6,636 nucleotides of DNA from the NCBI GenBank assembly GCA_024226105.1, contig JAAELZ010000720.1:1-6636 (forward strand), in the 5' to 3' direction. Of this stretch, positions 1 to 6,555 are shown piece after piece. This DNA is from Pseudomonadota bacterium (GTDB lineage: Bacteria; Pseudomonadota; Gammaproteobacteria; Arenicellales; Poriferihabitantaceae). Numbering within the stretch: position 1 is the first letter of the stretch; every line of letters starts with the position of its first letter. The notes under the pieces are model-generated. The model ran no database searches. It saw only the letters and a program-made list of their open reading frames with translations, and had not been told where the DNA came from. The position numbers and the translations under genes are program-made.

Positions 1-1
1 C

Positions 2-1039
2 TCGGCCATTATTCCCGGTGTTCTTGCCCTGGTCGACAGGCAGATGTCCCTGGGGGTTAGCGTAACCGGTGCTGACCTGCTTTGTGTAATAGCAATTGGC
101 TATGAAGTGGCCTACAGATCGGGCCTGGTGCAACACGCTACGGTGTCCGATTATCATACTTCAGGCGCATGGACGGCGGTCGGTCTTGCCGCCGCCGGGG
201 CGTGGCTATTGGGGTTGGATGCAGCACAAACCCGACATGCTATGGGTATCGCCGAATACCATGGGCCGCGCAGCCAGATGATGCGGTGCATTGAGTATCC
301 AAGCATGGTTCGCGATGGGGTTGGATGGGGGGCTCCCTCAGGCATTATGGCTGTCCTACTGGCACAGGGCGGGTTTACCGGGGCACCGGCGATCACCGTT
401 GAGGCAGAACAGGCGCATGACTGGTGGCATGATCTGGGTGAGCGCTGGGAAATTTCAGAGACACATTACAAACGCTATCCTGTCTGCCGCTGGGCGCACC
501 CGGCCATCGATGCGGCCCGATTATTGATGTCACAAAATGATTTAAACAGCGAACAGGTGGTTGCTGTGCGGATCGAGACCTTCAAATATGCGGTCGAACT
601 TGGTGGGCAAAACCCGAAAACACTGGATGAAATGACATACGGGATTATCTTCCCTGTGGCGATCATGATTGCACGTGGCAGGATTGGCGTTGAAGAATTG
701 CAGGCAGCTGTGCTGGAAGATCCTGAAATTTGCCGAATCAGTAATGCGACACAATTGCTGGAAGATCCGGCAATTACTGAAAAGAGTATCAAGAAACGCT
801 GGGCGCGGTTGACCCTGGCGTTATCGGATGGCCGGGAATTTACATCCGAGCTGATGAGCGCAAAAGGTGACCCTGACGACCCCTTGAGCGATGCGGAATT
901 AGCTGAAAAATACCACCTGTTTGCAGATCCGGTGCTTGGTGTAAGCCGGGCAGAATCGGTAAAGGAAATGGCGGGGCGATTTGATACGCTTTCAAGCGAT
1001 GAAGTATCGGATTTCTTCGACCTGGTTCTTGAGGCTTGA
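2..1039 (+). CDS. MmgE/PrpD family protein (2-methylcitrate dehydratase-like), 5' end missing
   Basis: The reading frame is open from base 2 to a TGA at 1037-1039, giving 345 visible residues. The family is usually about 450 residues, so roughly the first 100 lie left of the window. The ATG at base 44 is internal: the residues before it (SAIIPGVLALVDRQ) already read as the family's N-terminal helical domain. Family-like stretches are GADLLCVIAIGYEV (visible 23-36), DYHTSGAWTAVGLAAAG (50-66), SMVRDGVGWGAPSGIMAVLLAQGGFTG (start 101) and YKRYPVCRWAHPAIDA (156-171), the last matching the conserved YKxYPxCRxxHPAID region. The family includes 2-methylcitrate dehydratase and cis-aconitate decarboxylase, cytosolic enzymes that act on tricarboxylates, but many members have unknown substrates. 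The usual KRxHPG-like segment reads SMVRDGVGW here, so PrpD activity should not be assumed. It converges with the neighbouring minus-strand operon and is transcribed separately. Family assignment is secure; substrate is unknown. Confidence 0.9.
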   Translation, partial: SAIIPGVLALVDRQMSLGVSVTGADLLCVIAIGYEVAYRSGLVQHATVSDYHTSGAWTAVGLAAAGAWLLGLDAAQTRHAMGIAEYHGPRSQMMRCIEYPSMVRDGVGWGAPSGIMAVLLAQGGFTGAPAITVEAEQAHDWWHDLGERWEISETHYKRYPVCRWAHPAIDAARLLMSQNDLNSEQVVAVRIETFKYAVELGGQNPKTLDEMTYGIIFPVAIMIARGRIGVEELQAAVLEDPEICRISNATQLLEDPAITEKSIKKRWARLTLALSDGREFTSELMSAKGDPDDPLSDAELAEKYHLFADPVLGVSRAESVKEMAGRFDTLSSDEVSDFFDLVLEA

Positions 1040-1062
1040 GGCTATCCGAAGGCGTTATGTAG

Positions 1063-1087
1063 ATGTGGTGAGCATAGCGAGCCGCAT
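1063..1087. repeat. Small intergenic hairpin, ATGTGG...CCGCAT
   Basis: ATGTGG (1063-1068) pairs with CCGCAT (1082-1087) with one G-T wobble, around a 13-base loop containing GAGCATAGCGAG. It lies 24 bases after the MmgE/PrpD stop codon. There is no T run next to it (ATATATTAG follows), so it is a poor terminator by itself. It may be a decayed copy of a short dispersed palindrome or a 3' mRNA-stabilising hairpin. Low confidence. Confidence 0.3.
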
Positions 1088-1159
1088 ATATTAGAACCTG
1101 TCAAAAAGCTCGTTCTTCTCGTTGCTAGAATACCTCTCAAAAGCTCAGAATAATCTCAT

Positions 1160-1243
1160 TGTAGGGTGGATAAGTGCAACGCATCCACCTTTTTTGTTTT
1201 ATATAGCTATTGGTGGATGCGCTATCGCTTATCGCACCCTGCA
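1160..1243. repeat. Long imperfect inverted repeat of the GTAGGGTGGATAAG...CATCCACC type
   Basis: The left arm (1160-1189) begins TGTAGGGTGGATAAG and ends GCATCCACC. The right arm (1212-1243) begins GGTGGATGCGC and ends GCACCCTGCA. They are inverted copies with several mismatches and a two-base length difference, separated by a 22-base AT-rich spacer. Each arm is also a small hairpin (GGTGGAT...ATCCACC on the left, GGTG...CACC on the right). From general knowledge, elements with this arm sequence are scattered between genes in many gammaproteobacteria. Its place between two converging genes suits a dispersed element reused as a transcript end. No transposase or clear target duplication is visible. 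Confidence 0.7.
1165..1200 (+). terminator. Rho-independent terminator candidate for the MmgE/PrpD gene
   Basis: The stem GGTGGAT (1165-1171) / ATCCACC (1183-1189) has an 11-base loop and is followed at once by TTTTTTGTTTT (1190-1200). This is the classic layout for intrinsic termination on the plus strand, about 125 bases after the MmgE/PrpD stop. On the minus strand neither arm is followed by a T run, so termination of the opposing operon would have to rely on the longer hairpin formed by both arms. Confidence 0.55.
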
Positions 1244-1274
1244 TTCTCACTTCTTTCAAAGGAAGGGAGAGGTT

Positions 1275-2801
1275 TTACGAAGCACTGATCTCAGCCTTTC
1301 TTTTCTTCACGTAGGTTTCCAGCTTCAGGCGTACTTCATTGTCGACAGGGGGGGCGACAAAGTTGTTGAGCAGCTCTTTCCAGATACCATTGGCGCGTTG
1401 GCTTGCGTTTTGCGCGCCGTCTTCCTGCCAGCTTTCGAAGTTACGCCAGTCCGAGAGCATGGGTGAATAAAAGGCGTTCGCAAAGCGGTTTTGCGTATGC
1501 TCTGTGTCAAAATAATGTCCGCCCGGTTCGACCGCTCGAATGTCATCGAAGGCCAGCGTTTCCTCGTTTATTTCCGGTCGGTTCAGAACTTGTGTCAGGC
1601 CTTGCAGCATCTCCGCGTCGAGGATGTATTTTTCATAAGAGGCGGTCAGGCCGCCTTCCAGCCAGCCGGTAGCGTGATTGATCATATGCGTATGGCTCAT
1701 AATTGCGGCCCATAACGACATCATCGATTCATAGCTTGCCTGTGCGTCGACGGCGTTTGAAGCATTGACGTTGCTTGACCGATACGGGATGCCATAAAAA
1801 CGTGCCATCTGAGCACCGATGACAATTCCGTGCACATATTCCGGCGTGCCGAAAGCAGGGGACCCGGATTTCATATCAACGTTGGAGGTAAAACCACCAA
1901 AAATGACCGGACAACCCGGCCGAACCATTTGTGTCAGGGCAATGACCAGCAAGGCTTCGGCTACCTGCTGAGCTATTGCGCCGGGTATGGTAATCGGGCT
2001 CATTGCGCCGGACAGGGTGAAAGGCGTAACGATACAGGGCTGGCCATTTTCAGCCATTGCGATCAGGCCGGCGGTCATCTCCGAGTCCATTTTCCGCGGA
2101 GAATTGACGTTAATAACGGTGGTCAGCGAGGGCTGGTTTTTAAGTTGTTGACGTGAAACTCCCCGGCTAATGGCGACCATCTCCAGCGCATCTTCGACAC
2201 GCTCACTACCGATGGCGGTCGCGCCCCAGATACGATCTGTGAGCAGTATCTTGGACAGGTATAAATCCAGATGTCGGGATTCGGCCGGTAAATCGATGGC
2301 CTCGACAGGGCTTCCGCCCGATGTCGAGAGGATGTTCAGGCTTTGGCCAAGCTTGATCAGGTTTTTTTGATCCTCAAACGATCCAGGGCGCCGCCCCTTA
2401 TCCAGGCAGGATACATTGGGCGGGCCGGCCACCGATGCAAAATTAACAAAATTGCCGCCCAGGGTAATATTGTTTTCCGGGTTCCGAGCGAATACTTCAA
2501 ACTTTGACGGGGCTTTATTCACCCATTGCATAAGCTCCCCGGCATCCATGCGCACAAGGCCGCTATCAAAATCGACCTTTGCGCCGTGCGACTGCATGAG
2601 TTTCATCGCGCCTTCGTGCATGAATTCCAGCCCCAGTTCTGAGACTATGCGAAGCGCCGTCTGGTGAATGAGTTTGACCTCGTCAGCGGAAATAAATTCC
2701 AGCGGGGGGTAGGGATTTACGATCGAGCGGTGAGGCAACTGCCGAATCGAAGTAGCTCCCTCCGGCCTCGGACGCCGCCCTCCGCGTTTACGTCTGGTCA
2801 T
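1275..2801 (-). CDS. MttB-like methyltransferase (trimethylamine methyltransferase family, no pyrrolysine)
   Basis: This encodes 508 residues, close to the family's usual 480-520. The ATG at 2801 is preferred because CAGGA (2807-2811 region) lies 6 bases upstream and the protein then opens MTRRKRGGRRPRPEG, the basic N-terminus often seen in proteobacterial members; a TTG at 2816 would add five residues without a better ribosome site. Family-typical stretches include GPPNVSCLDKGRRPGSFED (126-144), ARFYGIPYRSSNV (333-345), DAQASYESM (352-360), HATGWLEGGLTASYEK (376-391) and EPGGHYFDTEHTQNRFANAF (425-444). There is no in-frame amber codon, so it is not the archaeal pyrrolysine enzyme. Characterised non-pyrrolysine members move a methyl group from glycine betaine or similar quaternary amines to a corrinoid protein. 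No corrinoid protein is seen in this window. Third gene of a minus-strand operon, 46 bases after the aminotransferase. Substrate unknown. Confidence 0.92.
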   Translation of the reverse strand: MTRRKRGGRRPRPEGATSIRQLPHRSIVNPYPPLEFISADEVKLIHQTALRIVSELGLEFMHEGAMKLMQSHGAKVDFDSGLVRMDAGELMQWVNKAPSKFEVFARNPENNITLGGNFVNFASVAGPPNVSCLDKGRRPGSFEDQKNLIKLGQSLNILSTSGGSPVEAIDLPAESRHLDLYLSKILLTDRIWGATAIGSERVEDALEMVAISRGVSRQQLKNQPSLTTVINVNSPRKMDSEMTAGLIAMAENGQPCIVTPFTLSGAMSPITIPGAIAQQVAEALLVIALTQMVRPGCPVIFGGFTSNVDMKSGSPAFGTPEYVHGIVIGAQMARFYGIPYRSSNVNASNAVDAQASYESMMSLWAAIMSHTHMINHATGWLEGGLTASYEKYILDAEMLQGLTQVLNRPEINEETLAFDDIRAVEPGGHYFDTEHTQNRFANAFYSPMLSDWRNFESWQEDGAQNASQRANGIWKELLNNFVAPPVDNEVRLKLETYVKKRKAEISAS

Positions 2802-2847
2802 TGTTATTCCTGCCAATTTTGGTTCGAATGATCATGAAAACTCTGCG

Positions 2848-4050
2848 CTAATTTAACAGGCCGCAAGCGTGTCGTAAGCGCTCACATGCCAGTTGTAGAT
2901 TATCCATGGAGGTTGCATAGGACAGCCGAATGTTCGGGTCGTATTCAAAAGCGGCTCCGGGCACCGTGGCGATTTGAGCAAACTCCAGCAGATATTTCAC
3001 AAAATCAGCGCTGTTCCCGATCGTTTCGCCTTGTGGGGTAAGCCGCCCAATCATGTCCTTACAGGATGGAAAAAGATAAAATGCACCCTCCGGGGCATGG
3101 CAACTCAAGCCATCGATAGCTTGCAATTGCCCGACCAGATAATCGCGCCGTTGCCTGAAGATACCTGCTCTTTCCTGTAACAGGTCCTGTGGCCCGTTTA
3201 ACGCGGCCACCGCCGCAACCTGGCTGATCGAGCAGGGGTTGCCCACGCTTTGTGACATGACCTTGGTAATGCCGCTGATAAGTGGCCCGGGCCCACCCGC
3301 GTATCCAATACGCCAACCCGTCATGGAATAGGCCTTGGAGACGCCATTCAGTGTCAGGGTGCGATCCTTCAGGCCGGGTTCGACTTCAGCCGGAGTCACG
3401 AAGCGAAAGCCATCAAATACGATGTGCTCGTAGATATCATCCGCCAGAACCCAGACCCGGGGATGAGCCATCAATACCTCGGTCAGAGCCTTCATCTCCT
3501 TGAAACTATAGGCTGCGCCAGTCGGGTTGCCCGGTGAGTTCAGGAGAATTAAACGGGTTCTGGAGTTGATTGCATTGTCCAGGTCTTCGGGCTGCAGCTT
3601 AAACCCTTTGTCTTCAGGGCAAACTACTGAAACCGGTTTGCCGCCCGCCAGTATCACCATGCCGGTATAGGATGCCCAGCAGGGTGTCGGCAGGATGACC
3701 TCATCATCAGGGTCGATCATTGCCTGCATGGCGTGGAACAACAGTGGTTTAACCCCGGAATCGATGAGGATCTGGTCGAGAGCGTAATCAAGATGATTGT
3801 CTCGCAGGAATTTGTCCCGCACGGCCTGCTTCAAAGCACGGGTGCCATCCACCGGGGTGTATCGGGTTATATTGTTTTGGATCGCCTCGATACCTGCCTG
3901 TTTAACCGGTTCGGGTGTGGGGAAATCAGGTTCGCCGATACTCAGGTCGATGATGTCCAGGCCCTGTTCCTTGAGACGACTGGTCAGCGTGAAAATCTCA
4001 GAGATTGCAGAGGGCTGGAACTTTTTCAGGTTCTGGCTGAGAGAGGGCAT
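2848..4050 (-). CDS. PLP-dependent aminotransferase, class I/II (aspartate aminotransferase-like)
   Basis: This encodes 400 residues, the normal size for the aspartate aminotransferase subgroup that includes the Thermus enzyme. The frame stays open another 312 bases upstream, but that stretch lies inside the preceding gene. ATG 4050 is chosen because it starts 4 bases after that gene's TAA and gives the expected N-terminus (MPSLSQNL). Visible landmarks are SIGEPDFPTP (37-46), NSPGNPTG with Asn175, DDIYEH with Asp204 and Tyr207, SKAYSMTGWRIGY with the Schiff-base Lys239 and Arg247, and IRLSYA with Arg375, the position that usually holds the substrate alpha-carboxylate. It should transfer an amino group between an amino acid and a 2-oxo acid in the cytosol. 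The only ribosome site is a weak AAGAG, so translational coupling to the gene before it is likely. The family is clear; the substrate pair is not. Confidence 0.93.
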   Translation of the reverse strand: MPSLSQNLKKFQPSAISEIFTLTSRLKEQGLDIIDLSIGEPDFPTPEPVKQAGIEAIQNNITRYTPVDGTRALKQAVRDKFLRDNHLDYALDQILIDSGVKPLLFHAMQAMIDPDDEVILPTPCWASYTGMVILAGGKPVSVVCPEDKGFKLQPEDLDNAINSRTRLILLNSPGNPTGAAYSFKEMKALTEVLMAHPRVWVLADDIYEHIVFDGFRFVTPAEVEPGLKDRTLTLNGVSKAYSMTGWRIGYAGGPGPLISGITKVMSQSVGNPCSISQVAAVAALNGPQDLLQERAGIFRQRRDYLVGQLQAIDGLSCHAPEGAFYLFPSCKDMIGRLTPQGETIGNSADFVKYLLEFAQIATVPGAAFEYDPNIRLSYATSMDNLQLACERLRHACGLLN

Positions 4051-4054
4051 GTTG

Positions 4055-5707
4055 TTAACTCTTATCCAGTTCGCTGAGCTTTGGCATGTTGATACAAATG
4101 CACTCCGGGTCGATGACAAGTTCCAGCACAGCCGGTTTTTCAGAGGCAACCGCTCGCTCAAAAGCCGCTGAAAAATCTTCAGTCCGTTCCACCTTTTCTC
4201 CATAAGCACCAAATGCCCGGGCATAAGTGGCAAACTCAGGATTGACCAGGGGTGTACCGCTGATACGACCGGGATGGCGTTTTTGCTGGTGCATGCGTAT
4301 GGTGCCATACAGATTATTATTGATAACCAGTATGATGGGCGTGGCGCGATGCTGCATCGCAACAGCCAGTTCCTGTCCGTTCATGAGGAAATCCCCGTCG
4401 CCGGCAAAACCTACCACCAGGCGCTCAGGAAAACGAATGGAGGCCGCAACGGCCCCCGGAACGCTGGCCCCCATGGCGCCGCTGATGGGGGCTAAAAGAG
4501 TACCAATACTGTCGTACTGATAAATCTTGTTGGGCCAGTCGGCGTAATTTCCCGCGCCATTGGTGACAATGGTTTTTGCGGGCAGGCGCTGGCGTAAAAA
4601 AGCCATTACCTGACCCATGTCCAGAACGCCGGGCTGCGGGCCGGGATCGAGACTATCGAGGTAGCCCTGATGAATTTCCCGGGTCCATTTTGCCCATTTT
4701 TCACAGCCTTTAATACGCCCCATATTTTCAAATACGGTGGCCGCCTCGCACACGCCGGAGGCGATCATCAAGTCGGCCTGGTAGACGCGGCCAAATTCAG
4801 CTGCCTCTGGATAGATGTGTATGAATTTGTGGCTGTGATCGGTCGGTGCGGGGCAGGTGTATTTGGACGTTGTTCCGTCATTCAAACGCGCTCCCATGGC
4901 GACAATCAGATCCGCCTGTTCGACTGCCTTGCCTAAGCTGGGTATGGGGCCCCAGGCCAGGTCGCCTGCGTAACACTCATGGTGGTTGTCAAATAAATCC
5001 TGGCGGCGAAAGGCAGCACTGACGGGTAGATTATTTCTTCTGGCGAACCCCTCGAAGGCCTGCCTTGCGGTATCTGTCCAGACACTTCCACCAACAATGA
5101 ACAAGGGCCGGTTTGCCGCTGACAGCATGGCGTGAAGTCTGTCTATATCTTTGCCCCCGGGGGAGGCTTGTACCGGCACAGCGGGCGCCAGATCCTCAAC
5201 ATCGCTTAACTCACGCAGCAGGTCTTCCGGCAGGGCCAGCACCACCGGCCCCGGGCGCCCCGACAGGGCGGTGTGGAAGGCGCGGTTAATGAATTCCGGG
5301 ATGCGGGCCGGATCATCAATTTGTGCCACCCATTTGCTCATCTGACCGAACATTCGTCGATAATCGATTTCCTGAAAGGCTTCGCGTTCCAGGGTATGAC
5401 GAGGTACCTGCCCAACCAGAAGGATAAGCGGTGTTGAGTTTTGAAAGGCGGTGTGCACGCCGATTGAGGCATTTGCGGCTCCGGGCCCGCGGGTAACGAA
5501 ACAAACGCCCGGGCGGGATGTCAGCTTGCTGTCGGCTTCTGCCATATAGGCTGCGCCACCTTCATGGCGACAGGTGATGTACTTGATAGAGGGGTGTTCG
5601 TAGAGGGCATCCAGCACCTCCAGATAGCTTTCACCCGGCACGCCGAAAATCGTGTCAACCTTGTTATTGCTGAGGGCGTCGATAAGGACGCGTCCACCAC
5701 TTCGCAT
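4055..5707 (-). CDS. Thiamine-diphosphate enzyme, acetolactate synthase large-subunit type
   Basis: This encodes 550 residues with the three-domain plan of acetolactate synthase relatives. The N-terminal pyrimidine-binding domain (about 1-170) has FGVPGESYLEVLDAL and CRHEGGAAYMAEA, with Glu49 as the cofactor-activating acid. The central domain (about 185-330) has FIVGGSVW and LIVAMGARLNDG. The C-terminal diphosphate-binding domain (about 365-535) has GDGDF (Asp437) followed by NN at 464-465, the GDG(x~25)NN metal and cofactor motif. Enzymes of this kind decarboxylate or ligate 2-oxo acids. No small regulatory subunit gene follows, unlike biosynthetic ilvBN or ilvIH, and an aminotransferase does, so a specialised or catabolic reaction is as likely as branched-chain amino acid synthesis. 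It does not resemble sulfoacetaldehyde acetyltransferase in the N-terminal motif. AGGAGA (5716-5721) stands 8 bases before the ATG. First gene of the operon. Confidence 0.92.
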   Translation of the reverse strand: MRSGGRVLIDALSNNKVDTIFGVPGESYLEVLDALYEHPSIKYITCRHEGGAAYMAEADSKLTSRPGVCFVTRGPGAANASIGVHTAFQNSTPLILLVGQVPRHTLEREAFQEIDYRRMFGQMSKWVAQIDDPARIPEFINRAFHTALSGRPGPVVLALPEDLLRELSDVEDLAPAVPVQASPGGKDIDRLHAMLSAANRPLFIVGGSVWTDTARQAFEGFARRNNLPVSAAFRRQDLFDNHHECYAGDLAWGPIPSLGKAVEQADLIVAMGARLNDGTTSKYTCPAPTDHSHKFIHIYPEAAEFGRVYQADLMIASGVCEAATVFENMGRIKGCEKWAKWTREIHQGYLDSLDPGPQPGVLDMGQVMAFLRQRLPAKTIVTNGAGNYADWPNKIYQYDSIGTLLAPISGAMGASVPGAVAASIRFPERLVVGFAGDGDFLMNGQELAVAMQHRATPIILVINNNLYGTIRMHQQKRHPGRISGTPLVNPEFATYARAFGAYGEKVERTEDFSAAFERAVASEKPAVLELVIDPECICINMPKLSELDKS

Positions 5708-5715
5708 GAATGCTT

Positions 5716-5721
5716 TCTCCT
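5716..5721 (-). promoter_or_regulatory. Ribosome binding site of the ThDP enzyme gene
   Basis: AGGAGA on the minus strand, 8 bases before the ATG at 5707. It is the strongest Shine-Dalgarno site in the operon and fixes the start; the next two genes have AAGAG (weak) and CAGGA. Confidence 0.75.
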
Positions 5722-5811
5722 GATAGATATTTAGCCAATTTTGACAGCACGCTACGCAATGACGTTCAGCCTGATAGCGGCTCAGGTACCCCGAACCTTG
5801 AAGCAGTGTCT

Positions 5812-5840
5812 CTTAAAACGCAAGCAAAAAAGTGTGTCAA
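5812..5840 (-). promoter_or_regulatory. Sigma-70-type promoter candidate for the three-gene operon
   Basis: Read on the minus strand, a perfect -35 box TTGACA (5840-5835) is followed after 17 bases by TTTAAG (5817-5812), which matches TATAAT at four of six positions. Transcription would start near 5805, leaving an untranslated leader of about 100 bases before the ATG at 5707. I see no convincing riboswitch or attenuator fold in the leader, only short weak pairings such as AGCC/GGCT. No operator could be identified. This is prediction from consensus alone. Confidence 0.45.
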
Positions 5841-6273
5841 TTGGGCGCAGAAGAAAAATGTTCATCAATTCCATGTTTGCTGCTACAAGAGGCAGGTAGA
5901 ATTGGCCTGGTTGAGCGCGTTTTCAACCTGAAATCCCTGGTTGGGCGGGGTATAGGGTGCTTCTGTGGTGGCCGGAAAATAGACCTGGGGCAAGGCCTAA
6001 AGCGCACAATGGCCACGCATTTTATTGCAAGGCCTTTTCAAGTAGTTACAACGCGGCCATGCGCCGCCACAGGAGTGCCCACGGAAAATTGGCATTGAAC
6101 CCTGTAGCGCCCTTCATCCATAGGGTGAAAGTGGGAAATGCTGTTTTTTTATTGCAATTCATATGCTTATTAAAGCCTCATAGCGGTCAACTGAGGATTT
6201 TAGGCTCAAGGGTTTACGGTTTTTTTAAGCTGTTTGATGCTTCGTGATTTTGGGGAGCAGGGTGTTTATCCTG
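5841..6273. other. Intergenic region without a convincing gene
   Basis: Together with the operon leader this makes 566 bases without a supported gene between the ThDP gene and the antitoxin. Plus-strand frames open here carry no recognisable domain, good start context or ribosome site. A 32-codon minus-strand frame starting at 6095 lies across the palindrome described separately and ends in TAG at 5997. The stretch also holds a CCTCA/TGAGG hairpin (6176-6180 with 6192-6196) and T runs at 6144-6150 and 6220-6226. It may be a scar of past insertion or a site of unrecognised small RNA, but nothing in the sequence proves either. Confidence 0.5.
5987..6080. repeat. Imperfect palindrome of about 95 bases (hairpin or MITE-like element)
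   Basis: Complementary segments nest around a centre near 6034: GGGCA (5988-5992) with TGCCC (6076-6080), CCT (5996-5998) with AGG (6071-6073), GCGC (6002-6005) with GCGC (6061-6064), ATGGCC (6009-6014) with GGCCAT (6055-6060), CG (6016-6017) with CG (6052-6053), and a central AAGGCCTT (6029-6036). It is flanked by the direct repeat CGGAAAAT at 5973-5980 and 6082-6089. An alternative pairing joins GGGTGCTTCTGTGG (5955-5968) with CCACAGGAGTGCCC (6067-6080), 11 of 14 positions. No protein-coding capacity is evident. It could be a non-autonomous mobile element, a dispersed intergenic repeat, or a structured RNA. Confidence 0.5.
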
Positions 6274-6275
6274 CT
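6256..6275. other. Hairpin overlapping the brnA stop codon
   Basis: AGCAGG (6256-6261) and CCTGCT (6270-6275) form a six-pair stem with an 8-base loop. The minus-strand antitoxin stop TAG (6274-6276) sits in the stem. On the minus strand the stem is followed by CCCCAAAATC rather than a T run, so it is at best a weak terminator or an mRNA 3'-end protecting structure. Confidence 0.3.
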
Positions 6276-6555
6276 AATACTTCGTTTTTACGTATTCTTT
6301 GAGCACTTCATCAATTCGGGTCTGCCAGCCTTTCCCCGTTGCTCGAAAATGTTCTGTTACTTCCCGTGACAAACGAATCGTAATTCGGTTTTTAGTGACG
6401 TCGGCTTTAGGACGACCAGGCGGCTTCAGTCTCCTAAACTCTTTATCTGTTAATTCAAAGGTGTCAGGGTCAGCAGCAATCCCGGCATTGATCGCAGCAT
6501 CTTCTTCATCGGTTGGCAGTTTGAGATCACGACCTGATTTAGTTTTTATGAGCAT
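6274..6555 (-). CDS. brnA: BrnA-type antitoxin (ribbon-helix-helix DNA-binding)
   Basis: This encodes 93 residues. The N-terminal half (1-45) is acidic and probably the toxin-wrapping part. A GRPK link (47-50) leads into a C-terminal ribbon-helix-helix: strand NRITIRL (56-62), first helix SREVTEHFRATG (63-74), then GKGWQTRIDEVLKEYV (74-89). The RATGKGWQTRI signature is typical of BrnA antitoxins. From knowledge of the Brucella BrnTA system, BrnA binds and neutralises the ribonuclease BrnT and, alone or in complex, represses the shared promoter, which here would lie right of the window. GAGGTG (6563-6568) stands 7 bases before the ATG. The gene overlaps the end of the toxin gene by 17 bases, so translation is probably coupled. 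Antitoxin identity is well supported; activity is not shown. Confidence 0.88.
   Translation of the reverse strand: MLIKTKSGRDLKLPTDEEDAAINAGIAADPDTFELTDKEFRRLKPPGRPKADVTKNRITIRLSREVTEHFRATGKGWQTRIDEVLKEYVKTKY

Noticed and set aside
1122..1466. Plus-strand frame across the convergent intergenic region
   Set aside because: It runs through the inverted repeat and into the antisense of the MttB-like gene, with no ribosome site or domain.
2802..2816. TTG start for the MttB-like gene, five codons upstream
   Set aside because: ATG 2801 has CAGGA at proper spacing and gives the usual basic N-terminus; the TTG would place that site inside the coding sequence.
4051..4362. A 104-residue N-terminal extension of the aminotransferase frame
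   Set aside because: It lies wholly inside the ThDP enzyme gene in another frame, the aminotransferase family starts near residue 105 of it, and ATG 4050 sits just after the upstream stop.
4055..5707. Sulfoacetaldehyde acetyltransferase plus taurine aminotransferase reading of the ThDP/aminotransferase pair
   Set aside because: The ThDP protein's N-terminal motifs (FGVPGES, RHEGGAAYMAEA) are those of acetolactate-synthase relatives, and the aminotransferase is of the aspartate aminotransferase class rather than the taurine:pyruvate class III type.
5987..6089. Integron attC recombination site next to a toxin-antitoxin cassette
   Set aside because: The size and palindromic form would suit, but I could not find paired RYYYAAC and GTTRRRY core sites at the ends, and no integrase gene is visible.
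5997..6095. A 32-residue minus-strand frame (MPIFRGHSCGGAWPRC...) ending in TAG
   Set aside because: It falls across the palindrome, is Cys/Arg/Gly-rich as expected from GC-rich repeat sequence, has no ribosome site and no recognised domain.
6091..6115. tRNA T-arm-like GGGTTCAA on the minus strand
   Set aside because: No acceptor stem, anticodon arm or D arm can be fitted around it.
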